A stretch of DNA of 14,837 nt from Chloromonas sp. AAM2 (GCA_004335635.1 QAXH01006223.1:4439-19275), one strand, 5' to 3'; positions 1 through 10,860 are shown, counted from the stretch's first letter. The notes: a model not told the origin generated them from the sequence alone. Numbers and translations are program-made.

Positions 1-70
1 TGTGTGTGTGTGCGCGCGTGTGTGTGTGTGTGTGTGCGTGTGTGTGTGTGTGTGTGTGTGCGTGTGTGTC
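1..70. repeat. GT/GC dinucleotide microsatellite
   Basis: The stretch is almost pure alternating TG with occasional CG steps. It lies at the window edge, probably inside an intron of the leucine-rich-repeat gene that reads leftwards. The long open frame reading through it on the plus strand is a by-product of the repeat. Confidence 0.95.
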
Positions 71-160
71 TTTGATCAGTCCCGGCTGGGAACTGAACGA
101 GCGGTTGATGGCGTAGCGGTTCTGCCGTGGCAGTCTCCCAAACTGACCGTGTCTCCAGTG

Positions 161-356
161 TCGCTTGCCACCCAATATGATGTGCCCCATGCTGCCCAGT
201 GCCCACCCACCCGCAGTGTGAGGCAGTACGTCGCTTGCCACCCAATATGTTGTGCCCCATGCTGCCCAAAGCCCACCCACCCGCAGTGTGAGGCAGTGTG
301 TCGCTTGCCACCCAATATGATGTGCCCCATGCTGCCTACCCACCTGCAGTGTGAGG
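161..356. repeat. 70-bp tandem repeat, about 2.8 copies, overlapping an LRR exon end
   Basis: Copies start at 161, 231 and 301, each beginning TCGCTTGCCACCCAATATG, with a period of exactly 70 bp and few differences. The third copy contains the last 13 bases of LRR exon 4 and its splice donor (exon end at 344). The exon end and donor are therefore part of the repeated unit. Confidence 0.9.
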
Positions 357-2602
357 CATCCAGGCACTCTATTGCGTTAGCCCTGCCCAGCCCCTCCAGG
401 CTCTCCAGCCCGCGGTTGTGGGCGCACCGCAGCACCCGCAGCCCGCGCAGGCCAGCCAGACCCTGGACAGCGCACATGCAGGGCAGAAGTAACGTCGCAT
501 GTGTAGGCTTGTGCCAGGGCGTATCCGTACTTTCTTTTCAGACATATGTGCCCGTCTGCATGTGTCATGCACCAGAGCTGCATGTGTCATGCACCAGAGC
601 TGCATGTGTCATGCACCAGAGCTGCATCTGTCATGCACCAGTCTGCATCTGTCATGCACCAGTCTGCATGTGTGATGCACCAGTCTGCATGTGTCATGCA
701 CCAGTCTGCATGTGTCATGCACCAGTCTGCATCTGTCATGCACCAGTCTGCATCTGTCATGCACCAGTCTGCATGTGTCATGCACCAGTCTGCATGTGTG
801 ATGCACCAGTCTGCATGTGTCATGCACCACTCTGCATGTGTCATGCACCAGAGCTGCTCGTCGTGTCATAACAGCAGCAGTAAGAAAAGGACAGCAGGTG
901 TTGGCGGGCACTCTCACGACAGGTGCAGTAATGATCAGGACCGGCTGGGGAGGGTTCCTTCCTTCTGTGAGCTTGGTTGTACGAATTGCAAGTCTTCAGC
1001 ACCTCCCTGATACCATTCTTGCCAGCCTATCCATGCAGATGAGGCGCCCTGTGCCTCATCAATCTGGAGTTCAAGTAAATGCTCAATAACTGATTCATTG
1101 TACTAACGGTATGTTTTTGTAGGTTTCTTGCACTTTTTCATGCAAACGATAAACGATGCCTGGACAACATTGTGTCTGACCTGCAGCGATGTGAGTCTGT
1201 TGCCGCTGACGTCCAGGCTGTGGAGGGATGTGAGAGCAGCCAAGCCGTCCAGGCAGTGGAGCTGGTTGTCATACACCTTCAGCTCCTTCAGCTTGGATAG
1301 ACTGGCAAGGCTGCATGCACACGTGTGCGGTTTGAAGCGTACATCAGTGTTGACAGGTGCATGCACCATGTACACCGATGGCGCTTCATTGCCAACCATC
1401 TCGGTTTGTGCTTTGTCTTGGGCTGGCCTTGGTGGCCTGTTGGCCTGTTGGCATGTTGACGTGCTGGCATGGTGGCATGATGGGGAAACCTATGTTGCGT
1501 GCGATAGGTGCTCCGGAGATGGCATCTGCAAACCGCAAACACACCGCGGCTGGCATCTGCTGTGTGTGTGTATGGGTGTGTGTGAGCGGGAGAATGTATG
1601 GTTGAGTGCACCGGCCATACTGTGTGGAGCCGTACGGTGCAGCACTGCTTGTGTTGCGCCTTGATGCTTGTCTCCATTGTCCCTTGCCCCCCTGTCTCTG
1701 TGCGTGTGTGCATCCACGTGTGTGCGGAGTGTATGTGCGCACTGCCTTTTCTGCACAAGAGCCTTGCATGGGCTCAGCCTCTGGCATGTGGTGAAACAAC
1801 AGTAGCAGGGGCGGCTATGCTGTGCGTTTTAAAGCTTGTGTCCTGTCCCGCTCCTTGCCTCTCCCGCCCCTGGCCCTCTCCCGCCCCTTGCCCCCACCCG
1901 CCCCTTGCTTCAACCAGCCCCTTGCCCTTACCCGTCCAATCGCTTGATCATATTGAACGATAGGTCGAGTGTCCGTAGGTTCATGCACAGCTCCAAGGCC
2001 TGAATCTTGACAATGTTTCGGCCATGCAAGCTGATGGCCACTGCCTGAGAAAGGTCCTGCACCTGGGACGCCTCTTGCTGCAAGAAAGACAGAGAGATAG
2101 AGAGAGAACACATGGGCTGCACAGTGCATGGGCAGGAGCACATGGCAGTTCACATGGGCATGCCAGGTATTGCATGTCCCCGGTAACCGTGGGTAGTATG
2201 AAGCGGTGAGGATACAAGGGTGCGTGGTGGTGCACAGTGCATTTGCAAGGGATTGTGAAAGCATGTGCTGCTGAAATGGCACTGTTGGCTATGTGCTGCA
2301 CATAGTGGCAAGGCTTCTTCATGTGTGTATGACGGTGGGGTTCTCCTGAGGTGTATGATACTGGCATGGGCTGCTCGAGAGCGTGTGTCCAGGGATCAGG
2401 ATCATGTGTGTGTACATGACTTGCTTGCGGCATGGCTATGACGCTGGCACGCAGCAGCATGCCTTAAGAGCCAACCCACCAAGAGCTGAATCGACATGAC
2501 ATTTATGATGCTGAGCTCGTCCTCGGCCTGAGTGTACAAGTCATCCGTGCCAGGAATGGGAATGCCTTGCTTCTTCCTGCCCTTCGCGGCCATCCGGTGC
2601 AT
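344..2602 (-). CDS. Leucine-rich-repeat protein, SDS22-like (5' part; gene continues past the left edge)
   Basis: Four exons on the minus strand join in phase: 2602-2480, 2077-1932, 1310-1181 and 462-344 (518 bp, 172 codons plus two bases). Donors are GTGGGT, GTAAGG, GTCAGA and GTGGGT; acceptors end in GCAG or CCAG. The first exon encodes a basic N-terminus (MHRMAAKGRKKQG, alternative start at 2593) and a short acidic stretch. From exon 2 on the protein is consecutive 22-residue-type leucine-rich repeats, for example LRTLDLSFNMIKRLDGL, LKELKVYDNQLHCLDGL and LHSLDVSGNRLTSLQGL. These short LxxLxLxxNxIxxLxGL units are typical of the SDS22/PP1-regulator and axonemal LRR families, where they form a curved protein-binding scaffold. 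Exon 4 ends in the middle of a repeat (IECLDASHCR), so more exons must follow left of the window. The exact orthologue is not recognised; a ciliary LRR protein or a phosphatase regulator are both possible. Introns of 402, 621 and 718 bp carry most of the local repeats. Confidence 0.85.
554..858. repeat. 21/22-bp minisatellite, 14 copies
   Basis: Fourteen copies of a unit with the core GTCATGCACCA lie head to tail within the 718-bp third intron of the LRR gene. Most units are 21 bp and the first few 22 bp, which differ by GAGCTG against GTCTG. Both strands lack stops in several frames because 21 is a multiple of three, which produces spurious ORFs rich in Cys, His, Ala and Pro. On the LRR sense strand each unit ends in CATGCAG or CATGACA, resembling a 3' splice site. 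Confidence 0.95.
1847..1934. repeat. C-rich degenerate 16-17-bp repeat, five copies, starting at the LRR exon 2 donor
   Basis: Units of the form CCCGCCCCTTGCCCNNN repeat five times on the plus strand. On the minus (sense) strand of the LRR gene this is a run of GGGGCGGG-like blocks that starts at the donor of exon 2 (intron begins at 1931). The many G-runs on the transcribed RNA could form G-quadruplexes; that is inference. Confidence 0.8.
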
Positions 2603-3547
2603 CTCTCGTACACAACCGCAGCTGTTGGATTAGCTTGACAACATGAGAACGACGTTGAGCATCTCCGCTGTGCCCTGGTCACATCACCATTCTTACGCGC
2701 TCAAAATCAGCGAAATCACGTACATGCTGAGCAGAACAGCAAGCCTTTGTCGCATGTTGCAAAGCAGGGGTTAGGTTCGGTTTCTGTACGGATGCAGATT
2801 CCGTTCCTGTACGGACCACGTTTTCAGCTCTCTGCTCGTTTCACACACTTGGCATGGCGTGCCAGGTTTTGAGCTCCTCATGGCATACAGGTAGTGTTTT
2901 GACACCTCATGGCACAAAGAAGAGTGTTCCAGAGAGTAGGTAAGCGTTATTAGCTTTAAGAGCATCCTTCCTCTTTGGGGGAGTAAGGGATGCGAAGCAT
3001 TCCCGAATGTTGACTACGATACCTCACTACACTCTCCATGGCGTCAGCTAACCACACGTGGAAACCTATTTGAGCACTCTGACGTGCACACTGTCCTTGC
3101 CCATGTGTTCTGCCTCTCCAACGAATTCCATCGCAAGAACACCATAAAGAACGCAGAGAACATCTTCACCAGTCGTTACATAAATCTCAGATACTGTATA
3201 CGGTTACCAGTACCATCTTTAAGGTCCGCACAAAATCTAGCTTGACAACACCTGCTTGTCTCCAAGGTCTCACTTTGCAGTGCCTAGCATCCTGGCATCA
3301 AATGACTTGAAAGAAGGAAGCTGTACAAATATTCCTTACCTAGACAGCTTGTTCAGCCTGACATGCCAGTACCAAGTACCACACGACGCTTTGCTCAGGG
3401 ACACAATCCAGAAACACACTCACACACCCACAAACACCTTTAGAGGCCAACAAAGCACGCAATTCATGCGTGTTGAACAGCCGAGTCACACCGCCTTCCA
3501 TGCATGTATCAAGGGACACACATGCATGCACAGCATGGGCAGTCTGA
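2603..3547. other. Intergenic region between the LRR gene start and the EGY2 3' end
   Basis: No coding exon is supported here. It should hold the LRR promoter and 5' UTR at the left and the end of the EGY2 transcript at the right. Small direct repeats are visible, such as two copies of CTGTACGGA near 2784 and 2807, and two similar CTCATGGCA segments near 2877 and 2906. Composition is more AT-rich than the exons. A short upstream ATG followed by a stop lies ahead of the LRR start on the minus strand. Confidence 0.6.
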
Positions 3548-3552
3548 TTACA
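3548..3552 (-). terminator. Candidate poly(A) signal TGTAA for EGY2
   Basis: The minus strand reads TGTAA 278 nt past the EGY2 stop codon. TGTAA is the usual polyadenylation signal of volvocine green algae. A second copy at 3176-3180 is an alternative. Confidence 0.45.
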
Positions 3553-3829
3553 ACCAGTGTTGGCACAGAACAAAACTTCCAGTAACTACAAGGGCCAAGA
3601 CAGCAAGTAGAAAAGGAACGACCATTGCCAGCACAAGACCGCATTGCACCAGGTTGTAATACAGCTTTTGTACACCGCTGCCAGCTACAACATCCAGATG
3701 GATCTTCAACACCCCGAAATCAGGCCATCACAGCCTTACCAAACTTTTCAAACCACCAAACCTTCCACATCACCATCATGCTGACAACACCATAACCACC
3801 AACTAATCAAGAGCCGTTCAGCAAGCTGC

Positions 3830-6800
3830 TTAGAAGAACACATCCCTGCCCGGCCCAACGCCAAACGAGTCTGCCAGCTCTGGGGCCATTGGCACGAGCA
3901 CAAGGATGGCCACCAGCAGAGCCACGGCTGTGACAGTGGCCCGTGTGTCGCCTGCTGGGGTGACGTTGTCACTGATGTACTTCTCTGCTGAGCGCTGGCA
4001 GATGATCACGTACAGGCCATAGGGCAGCGCCAGGGAGGAGCCCAGAAGACCCAGACCCAAGCCAACCTGAGCAGGGCAAGGCAGGGAAGGGAGAGGCATG
4101 GTTGTCAAGCTGTGGTAAGGAGCAGAGCTAAGGACAGGCTGTCCATGGTTGGGTGCAAAACTAATAATACGTCAAGCTGTGTTGTGAGCCGAGGTCACAG
4201 ACAGGCTGTGCTCAGTGTCCGAGATGGAGCCTGTACAACCATAGCCATGTGGGGCCTCAACGTATTGATGATGCAAGGCACATGACCAAACCTGGCCTGA
4301 AGGCGTGTGCAGGGCAGTCGCACAGCAGAACGACATTCCTAAAGAACAACAGCACATGGAAACAACATGGAATGGAAATGACACATGGGACGCCAACATG
4401 CATGTGCATCGACTTGCATCGCACGTGGGCCCCATGCCTGTGGGCCCCATGCCTGTGGGCCCCATGCCTGTGGGCCCCATGCCTGTGAGACGTGCCACCC
4501 ATAACTCACGTATGTGAAGAATGATGTGAGCGCCAGCGTTCCCTTGCCGTACGCGGCCTGCACCATGCGCCCCCCGTCCACACTCCCCACGGGCAGCACC
4601 TGCAGCGCCTGCGTGATGAGCCCGCACCACCCCGCAATCACAAGCGGGGACACGGGCACCTGCAACAATGACACACACAGCAGGAGTTAGTCATACATTA
4701 ATTCATTACATCACTATCAGTGCACGACTTGACATGGTATAATTCACGGGCCAACCAACGGACCAACCAACCAGGCGCTTAGCAGCAGCCGACATCACCA
4801 CCCTAGGAGAGCAAGAAAGCACGAGGGTTTCCGAAATGAGTACATCAGCCCTTTGCAATGCGAGTATGATTGTGTTGGATGTGGAGGGTTTTGAGGCTTA
4901 TCGTCCTTTCTTCACACACGACAAGAGTAGTTTGCCGTGTGGTGATAAACTATAACATGTGTTGTGTACACGATGATGGCCCTTAGGCCAACCTTTGTAT
5001 GGCAGCTGTCGCAGGCAATTGGTCCGTCACCATGGCAAAGCGCCGCCAAATGACATGACGTGGTGCAGTGATGGGCACACATGTGGCCTATCATGGGAGC
5101 CGTGGTGCAGTGATGGGCACACATGTGGCCTATCATGGGAGCCGTGGTGCAGTGATGGGCACACATGTGGCCTTTCATGAAGGCCTAGTCTCAGGAACAG
5201 TGCACCTACAAGGCCCAAAGTGCATGGGGCCCTGTAGGATCACAGGGTACGCTGCTCCATGTGCTTGCTCACCTCTGTTGCCCTGAGCGCCCCCTCCCCA
5301 AGCACCACCCGTGTGATGCTGCCCAACAGCAGACTGCCTTGGAACAGCTGGGTGGGCACAGGCACCTGCGCAAACATGCAAATGTGTGCCATCAACGCCT
5401 GCTATTGGCAACAACGTGACACATGTATCTGTTAGCAAACCTAGCATGCATGTGGGTAGTGCATCCCATGTTTGTAATCGGCGCATGCGATTTGGGGCAG
5501 CTAACCTAGCATGCATTTCTGTAACCGCACGCTCATTTATCCGCAACCCTGCGTGCACGTTGCTGCAGCAGGATGTGATGAATATATATGCTACTCCTAG
5601 TCACATGCAACCAGGTTGAAAACTGCTTCTGTCGTCCTTATCACTCTGTAATCCTTATCCCTCCAGGCCCCTTTGCCCACCAGTGCTTCCGCTGGCAGGT
5701 TGCCTGTTTGGCTCTGGTACAACCCAATGGCCAGCAGGCTCATGCTGAAGAGGGTGCCCGCTAGCGGCCCCGCGGCAGATACGTCCCACAGGCTCATCCG
5801 GTCCTGCACAGGGGCAAAGGAGACAGCGGGCTGAGTTGGAAGCATCAAGGTGGGTGATGAATATGATCCCTTCATTGGCACTGCCCAAGACCTTGCCAAG
5901 CATGTGACACACATTGTAGCCTGCTTCCAACTCAGGTGCTACCAGGCAGTGGAACGATCAGCAGGGATGCTAGCACGAAGGGGAAGCAGCACTGTCCTTC
6001 AGTTGCATTGCCCAACTTGTCTAGCATGTCACAAAATGTAGGAGACCTGTTTCCAGCTCATGCAATTAAGTGCGATCCATTCATATGCCTGGCATCCTGA
6101 GCCATACCACCGTACCCATGGCATGCTGACGTTGCCACCGTATCCATGTCCATGCTGTCCAGTGAACACCGTGTCAATCTATGCTGTGCACCAACACGCC
6201 AATACCACGCACAAGCCGCCCATTCTTTTAGCAGCGTTGCATGCGATTGCAAGCCTACCTTAAGCATGGTGGTGAAAGGGGTGATGGCGCCGAATGAACC
6301 AATCTGGAAGTTTGGGACGAAGTATGTTGGACCCAGCTTCACTTGGCGGAGGAATGCCTGCAAGTGTGCATGGTGGTAGGCATAATTGCATCGCAATCAG
6401 TGCATGCACAAGCAGCAGCCAACGTGGCCAGCTGTGCCTACCCAACTTCCTGCAGCTATGACCTCGACATTGCGTTTGTGCGCGCTCTTGACAAGCGCTT
6501 TGCTGCTGTGCATGGCTGTCTAGCTGCAGCCGTGAAAGCGGGGCTAGCTACTGCTGTTGCTGCAATGGATGTAGTCTAGCCACTCCTGCCGCCTTCTTCG
6601 TTGCTCCTCAAGCAGCAACTGCCTGCGTATTGCCTTGCATGTGTGAATCCTCTCCTGTATTGGTCACTTTGCAGTCACTGCCCTGTCAATGCCCTCATAC
6701 CTTGTCACTACCTGCCCTCCAGTTTAGCCTGTCCCATTGAGATCGGTACCCACCGCAATGCGATGCCCCACTTCATGTGTCACGTTGACACCAAGCACTG

Positions 6801-8422
6801 CGCTGAAGATGGGTGCCGCTGTTGAGAAGTAAGGCAGGGGGTCCCAAGTGTCCAGCCCAGGGGGCAGGGCATCACTCTCAAAGTTGGCTGGGTTTGCGAA
6901 CCACTCAAGTGTCTCCTTAGGCAACTTGGTGATGTTTGCTGCCAAGGCGAGCTGCCCGCAGCTGCCAAGGAAGAGCAGCAACAATGCAATTGCCAGCGCT
7001 TGCTTCAAGCCTGTAGTCTGCGGCACGTCAACAAACAAGGGCAGGGCAATGTGTCTGACCTATGCGACGAAGTTGTGTAGGCAAGCACCTGGACAGAACA
7101 AGGTATATGTCTGACAACAGCGGGATGCGCCTGTACACATCAGGCCTGGCTGTTATCCAAGCCTCTACAGGTTTCATAAGGGTCAGCACAATCTAGGACA
7201 CAGCTTGTCAAGGTGCACACTGGCAAATGTACTGAACTGATGCCAAGACATGACGAAAACACACCTGTGGTGGAACAGCTTGTTCAGCTGGGATAATCTG
7301 AAAGGCTATCCGGGGTGTGTTGAGCTCTGCCGCCCTAGCCGCGGCTCCTGATGGCTTGGCGCCACCATTGCCTACTGGCATGCTGGGCATACTGGAGCCG
7401 TCTTGTTGCGCAATCTCGTCCTCCACCAGAATGACTGTGTACTTGCCCCCAAACAACTCAGCAGCCTGCGGAAAGGAAATGGGCCACAGGTGAAAGTCAA
7501 CACGGTCAACGCCAGTGTGCGCTGGCTGCGGCAGGGTGAGGCCCGCAGAGCTGTCGTGGAGCATGCAAGTCACCTTCTGTTGGACGATCTCGAAGACTTT
7601 ACTCCGGTCGTCGCGCAGGTTGCCCCGCACAAGCACGCCAGTTCGGTCTGCTTGTGTGATGGGCAGCGTCTCTGTGACGAAGAAGGTTTGAGGCCCGAAC
7701 GCGGCCTCCTTCAGCTTCTTGATGTCCTCTTTGTCCAATGTAGTAGGCGTGCTGATTTTCTGCAATAAGGTCTCAAACTCTTGCCGCAATTCTTGCTGCT
7801 CTGATTCCACCGTCCCGCCCGCCTTGCTCTCCTTGTCCGCAAGCTTGCGCGCCTTCTCAATGATTCTTCCAAACTGGTTTTCCAGGTCAGCGCGCAGTGG
7901 CCCAGATTTGCTGGGATCGCCACCTGACAGCCGCTGCGATTCGGCCTCTGCCATCTTCTTCATTGCTTCGGGAGATATGCTGATAGTGGTCTTGCCATTG
8001 GTACTGGAAGATGCACTGGGTGTGCTGGCACCATTACCGCTGCTGCTGCTGGGCTTGGCTTCTTCTTCTTGAAGCCCCAGCAATGCATCCAAATCAGCCA
8101 TCGTCCGCTGGATCCGTGCACTTTCCTGTGATGGAGAAGGTGGTGCGGGTGGCTCTGCTTGTGCGGGGCCGCCGCTGCTGCTGCTGCTGCTAGAAGTCTC
8201 ATCAGATGGAGATGCGCGGCATCGCATCCAGCTGTGCTGCATTCGGAAGGTGGCTGGGTGCTGCCAGCATCGTGAGTGTAGGAGCAAATTCTGAGACCCA
8301 AGATCATTAACGCGGGGGAGCCCCTGCCATCTGTGGCTTGTCAATGGCAAAGATGACGCATGGGCACTTGCTGCTCTCCCTGAAGTGCTGGGCGCCATGC
8401 CCATCTGGGACCCAGCACGCAT
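3830..8422 (-). CDS. EGY2: EGY2-type plastid intramembrane zinc metalloprotease (Site-2 protease, M50 family)
   Basis: Eight minus-strand exons join cleanly: 8422-7574, 7465-7265, 7017-6754, 6357-6259, 5803-5681, 5365-5273, 4659-4510 and 4066-3830, giving 671 aa. EGY proteins are thylakoid or plastid Site-2-like proteases that cleave within membranes. Visible features in order: a Ser/Arg-rich transit peptide with a likely cleavage near MRCRAS; low-complexity Ser/Pro segments; a charged, probably helical region; the family GNLR motif (residues 267-270); a membrane segment after TTGLKQALAIALLLLFLG; the zinc motif HEVGH (431-435), split from the rest by an intron; FVPNFQIGSFGAIT; AAGPLAG; the third-ligand motif LPVGSVDGGR (Asp571); then hydrophobic C-terminal segments. 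Layout and motif spacing match plant EGY2 better than EGY1, including the segment between GNLR and the first membrane helix. The zinc ligands and Asp are all present, so the enzyme should be active. The start at 8422 is chosen because the transit peptide follows directly; 8404, 8398 or an upstream ATG at 8692 in the same open frame are alternatives. It is divergent from the LC8 gene. Confidence 0.93.
4425..4484. repeat. 15-bp tandem repeat, four copies, in an EGY2 intron
   Basis: The unit GTGGGCCCCATGCCT is repeated four times without change. It sits in the intron 4067-4509, starting about 25 nt inside the intron from the donor of exon 7. Each unit contains the palindrome GGGCCC. Confidence 0.95.
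5059..5180. repeat. 42-bp tandem repeat, about 2.9 copies, in an EGY2 intron
   Basis: Copies begin at 5059, 5101 and 5143, each starting CGTGGTGCAGTGATGGGCAC. The first two are identical and the third diverges at its end. The array lies in the 613-bp intron 4660-5272, about 90 nt from the donor of exon 6. Confidence 0.95.
5438..5516. repeat. Short direct repeat in an EGY2 intron
   Basis: AACCTAGCATGCAT occurs at 5438-5451 and again at 5503-5516 inside the intron 5366-5680. The cause is not clear. It could be a small duplication or the footprint of an excised element; no element is left between the copies. Confidence 0.6.
5883..6060. repeat. Diverged direct repeat of about 52 bp in an EGY2 intron
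   Basis: Segments 5883-5934 and 6010-6060 align along their length. Shared blocks include GCCCAA, AGCATGT, ATGTAG or TTGTAG, and TTCCAACTCA against TTCCAGCTCA. They are about 127 bp apart within the 455-bp intron 5804-6258. Confidence 0.55.
8174..8191. repeat. GCT/AGC trinucleotide repeat encoding a Ser run in EGY2
   Basis: Six GCT triplets on the plus strand read as AGC on the EGY2 sense strand. They give a serine homopolymer just after the predicted transit-peptide cleavage region. This kind of low-complexity tract is common in green algal proteins. Confidence 0.9.
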
Positions 8423-8776
8423 GTTGGTGGTGGGCAGTGACAAGTGGACGATACGTGGCAATAATGAGGCAACCACGAATACAACAATTGAACTGCGAGG
8501 GTTAGTAGGTCGGATGCAATGACTTGCGATGTGTTCACCTATCGGAGAAGAAGGCTCAGTCTCAAGTCCCCGACAGGTCCCGGTCAAAACCGTCTGCAGG
8601 AAACGTCTGAAGACCGTGGGCCTCATTAGCCGCGGTCTCGGACAGGTTTCGCACTGTAGTCGCAACGTCTGACTTACATTTGCATCTGGCATTCCATTTG
8701 ACGTGCTACCAACGCTTCTAGAGTCCTTAGCGACTGTCGCACACGCACAAATCTCCCCGCGGAGTACCTGACAGAG
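8423..8776. promoter_or_regulatory. Divergent EGY2/LC8 upstream region (candidate bidirectional promoter)
   Basis: Only 354 bp separate the chosen EGY2 start codon (minus strand) from the LC8 start codon (plus strand). Both promoters and both 5' UTRs must fit here, unless EGY2 starts further upstream. A G-box-like ACGTGGCA lies at about 8453-8460, close to the EGY2 start. No clear TATA box was found. The open EGY2 frame extends on to 8692, so part of this region could be coding if the upstream ATG is used. Confidence 0.6.
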
Positions 8777-9455
<679 letters not shown>

Positions 9456-9635
9456 TCTGGAATGATTGAATCCTGTTCAGGAAGCTACGTGTTGGCCTGA
9501 AGCCGGTTGTGTCACGAACAGCCAAACTGACCACCCAAGGGCTTGCTTATCTTGATGCACACGCGATTCTAATCAACTTCTTGACGGATTGGCTGCCGAG
9601 AGGCAGAGAGCTTGCTTGCACGTTGATGGGTACAA

Positions 9636-9640
9636 TGTAA
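9636..9640 (+). terminator. Candidate poly(A) signal TGTAA for the LC8 gene
   Basis: TGTAA lies about 180 nt past the LC8 stop codon on the sense strand. A second TGTAA at 9862-9866 is a possible distal site. Confidence 0.5.
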
Positions 9641-9897
9641 TGATTAGTCACGATGAACGGATCAGGCAGAGACTCTGACTGCTGCGGTAGGCAACTCGAC
9701 TTGCACAAGGCTTGAAACACTGTATCCTTCTAGCACAGGCCTGTTGTTGTGCAGCAACACGTTGTCATGCTATGCCAGTCACAAGAGGGGAGGGATTCCA
9801 GCCCCTGGCCAATCCCTCGGGGTGCTATACCTTGTTAGACCCAAGAAGGGGCCTGAAAATATGTAAATGATACGATGTTCATCGTCTCTTAAATGCC

Positions 9898-9941
9898 CAG
9901 ATTGGTACGAGCGAGAGAGAAACCAGATTGGCACGACCGAG
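9898..9941. repeat. 26-bp-period direct repeat
   Basis: CAGATTGGTACGAGCGAG (9898-9915) is followed by CAGATTGGCACGACCGAG (9924-9941), matching at 16 of 18 positions. Just upstream, ACGATG and CATCGT (9872-9885) form a small palindrome around two bases. Confidence 0.7.
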
Positions 9942-10687
9942 CTGCCAAATTCCAAATTTTCCTTCGTCAACTGCCAATTGTCCATGCGAGCTTGGGGTTG
10001 CACCTAGTGTACCCGGTGTCTGGGGACAAGGTACCACAGGAGCAAGCGCTTCATCCTAGTCCATGCACCTACTGTAGAGCAGAGGATTAACAGATCACAA
10101 ACGTTGTTGTCAAAACATCGAATGCCAGGCCTTACACTTGACGTCCATCAGCATCCAAGTCAACGTTTGCGATGACTCTTCCTGTCAATACCGCCAAGTA
10201 CCAGTGTTGGTGATGTGTGTTGTGGGGGCCAAGTGTGATTGGGTATACTGTGGAGTGTGTCACAGGTGTGTGTGTCAATCGCACACGGGGTGAACAGCGG
10301 ATGTGAACATTGCGTGTTGTGGTAGACGGTGCATTGCCATTTCTGGGACAGCAAACCAGGACTAGACAGGAACTACAGCGTCAAAAGACAAAATGGGTGT
10401 GTGACCCGCCTGACCGGTATGCCTCAGAAGTCGGTAATGTAAGTCACCACCAAGTGTTCCAGCTGCTTCACTCTCTTGAGCAAACTCGCGTGTTGCGCAC
10501 TGAGACGTCCTTCTTCACTGAGAGGGGTTACTTGTAAGTTTCATGTGATGTGTGCGAGGTGCCGTCACAGCAGTGGTCAGTATACTGTCCCACACCAGTT
10601 GAACCAGTCACGGTAGTCACCACCGTCTACCAACATGCACCAGCAACGGGCCTCAGTGGGGCGCTGGACACTGACTCAACACTGTCT

Positions 10688-10692
10688 TTACA
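10688..10692 (-). terminator. Candidate poly(A) signal TGTAA for VPS51
   Basis: The minus strand reads TGTAA 585 nt past the VPS51 stop codon, the first such copy downstream that I found. The distance is long but within the range of volvocine 3' UTRs. Confidence 0.35.
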
Positions 10693-10701
10693 CACACACA
10701 T

Positions 10702-10860
10702 CACCACACTGGTTCCAGCGGTGTCCACAAGGATTGTCCCAGCACTGGCACTCATTTGGCTCCTCTACACGGTGGGTGAAGTGTGTACCAAATCACTCAG
10801 GACAGATGGCACCACACTGGTTCCAGTGCAAGGTACTCCAACTGTCCCAGAACTGGCAAA
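10702..10860. repeat. Two diverged copies of a ~52-bp segment, 108 bp apart
   Basis: Both copies (starting at 10702 and 10810) open with the identical CACCACACTGGTTCCAG. Both go on to a shared GTCCCAG(C/A)ACTGGCA block with more divergence between. A weaker related segment may lie near 10590-10625. All three plus frames stay similar between copies, so no one frame is singled out as coding. Confidence 0.7.

Noticed and set aside
554..858. CRISPR-like regular repeat array
   Set aside because: Units are contiguous with no unique spacers, and the locus is an intron of a eukaryotic gene.
2..1010. Long plus-strand open frames with Cys/His/Ala/Pro repeats
   Set aside because: They are by-products of the TG microsatellite, the 70-bp repeat and the stop-free 21-bp minisatellite. 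Real LRR coding sequence lies on the other strand.
1128..1963. Plus-strand open frames across LRR exon 3 and intron 2
   Set aside because: They are antisense to a clear LRR exon or read low-complexity intron sequence; no family features.
7403..8193. Plus-strand open frames opposite EGY2
   Set aside because: They are shadows of the EGY2 coding exons. The minus strand carries the conserved motifs.
9779..10003. Minus-strand open frame of 74 codons downstream of LC8
   Set aside because: No recognised family, no clear splice partners and no start context. It overlaps a small direct repeat.
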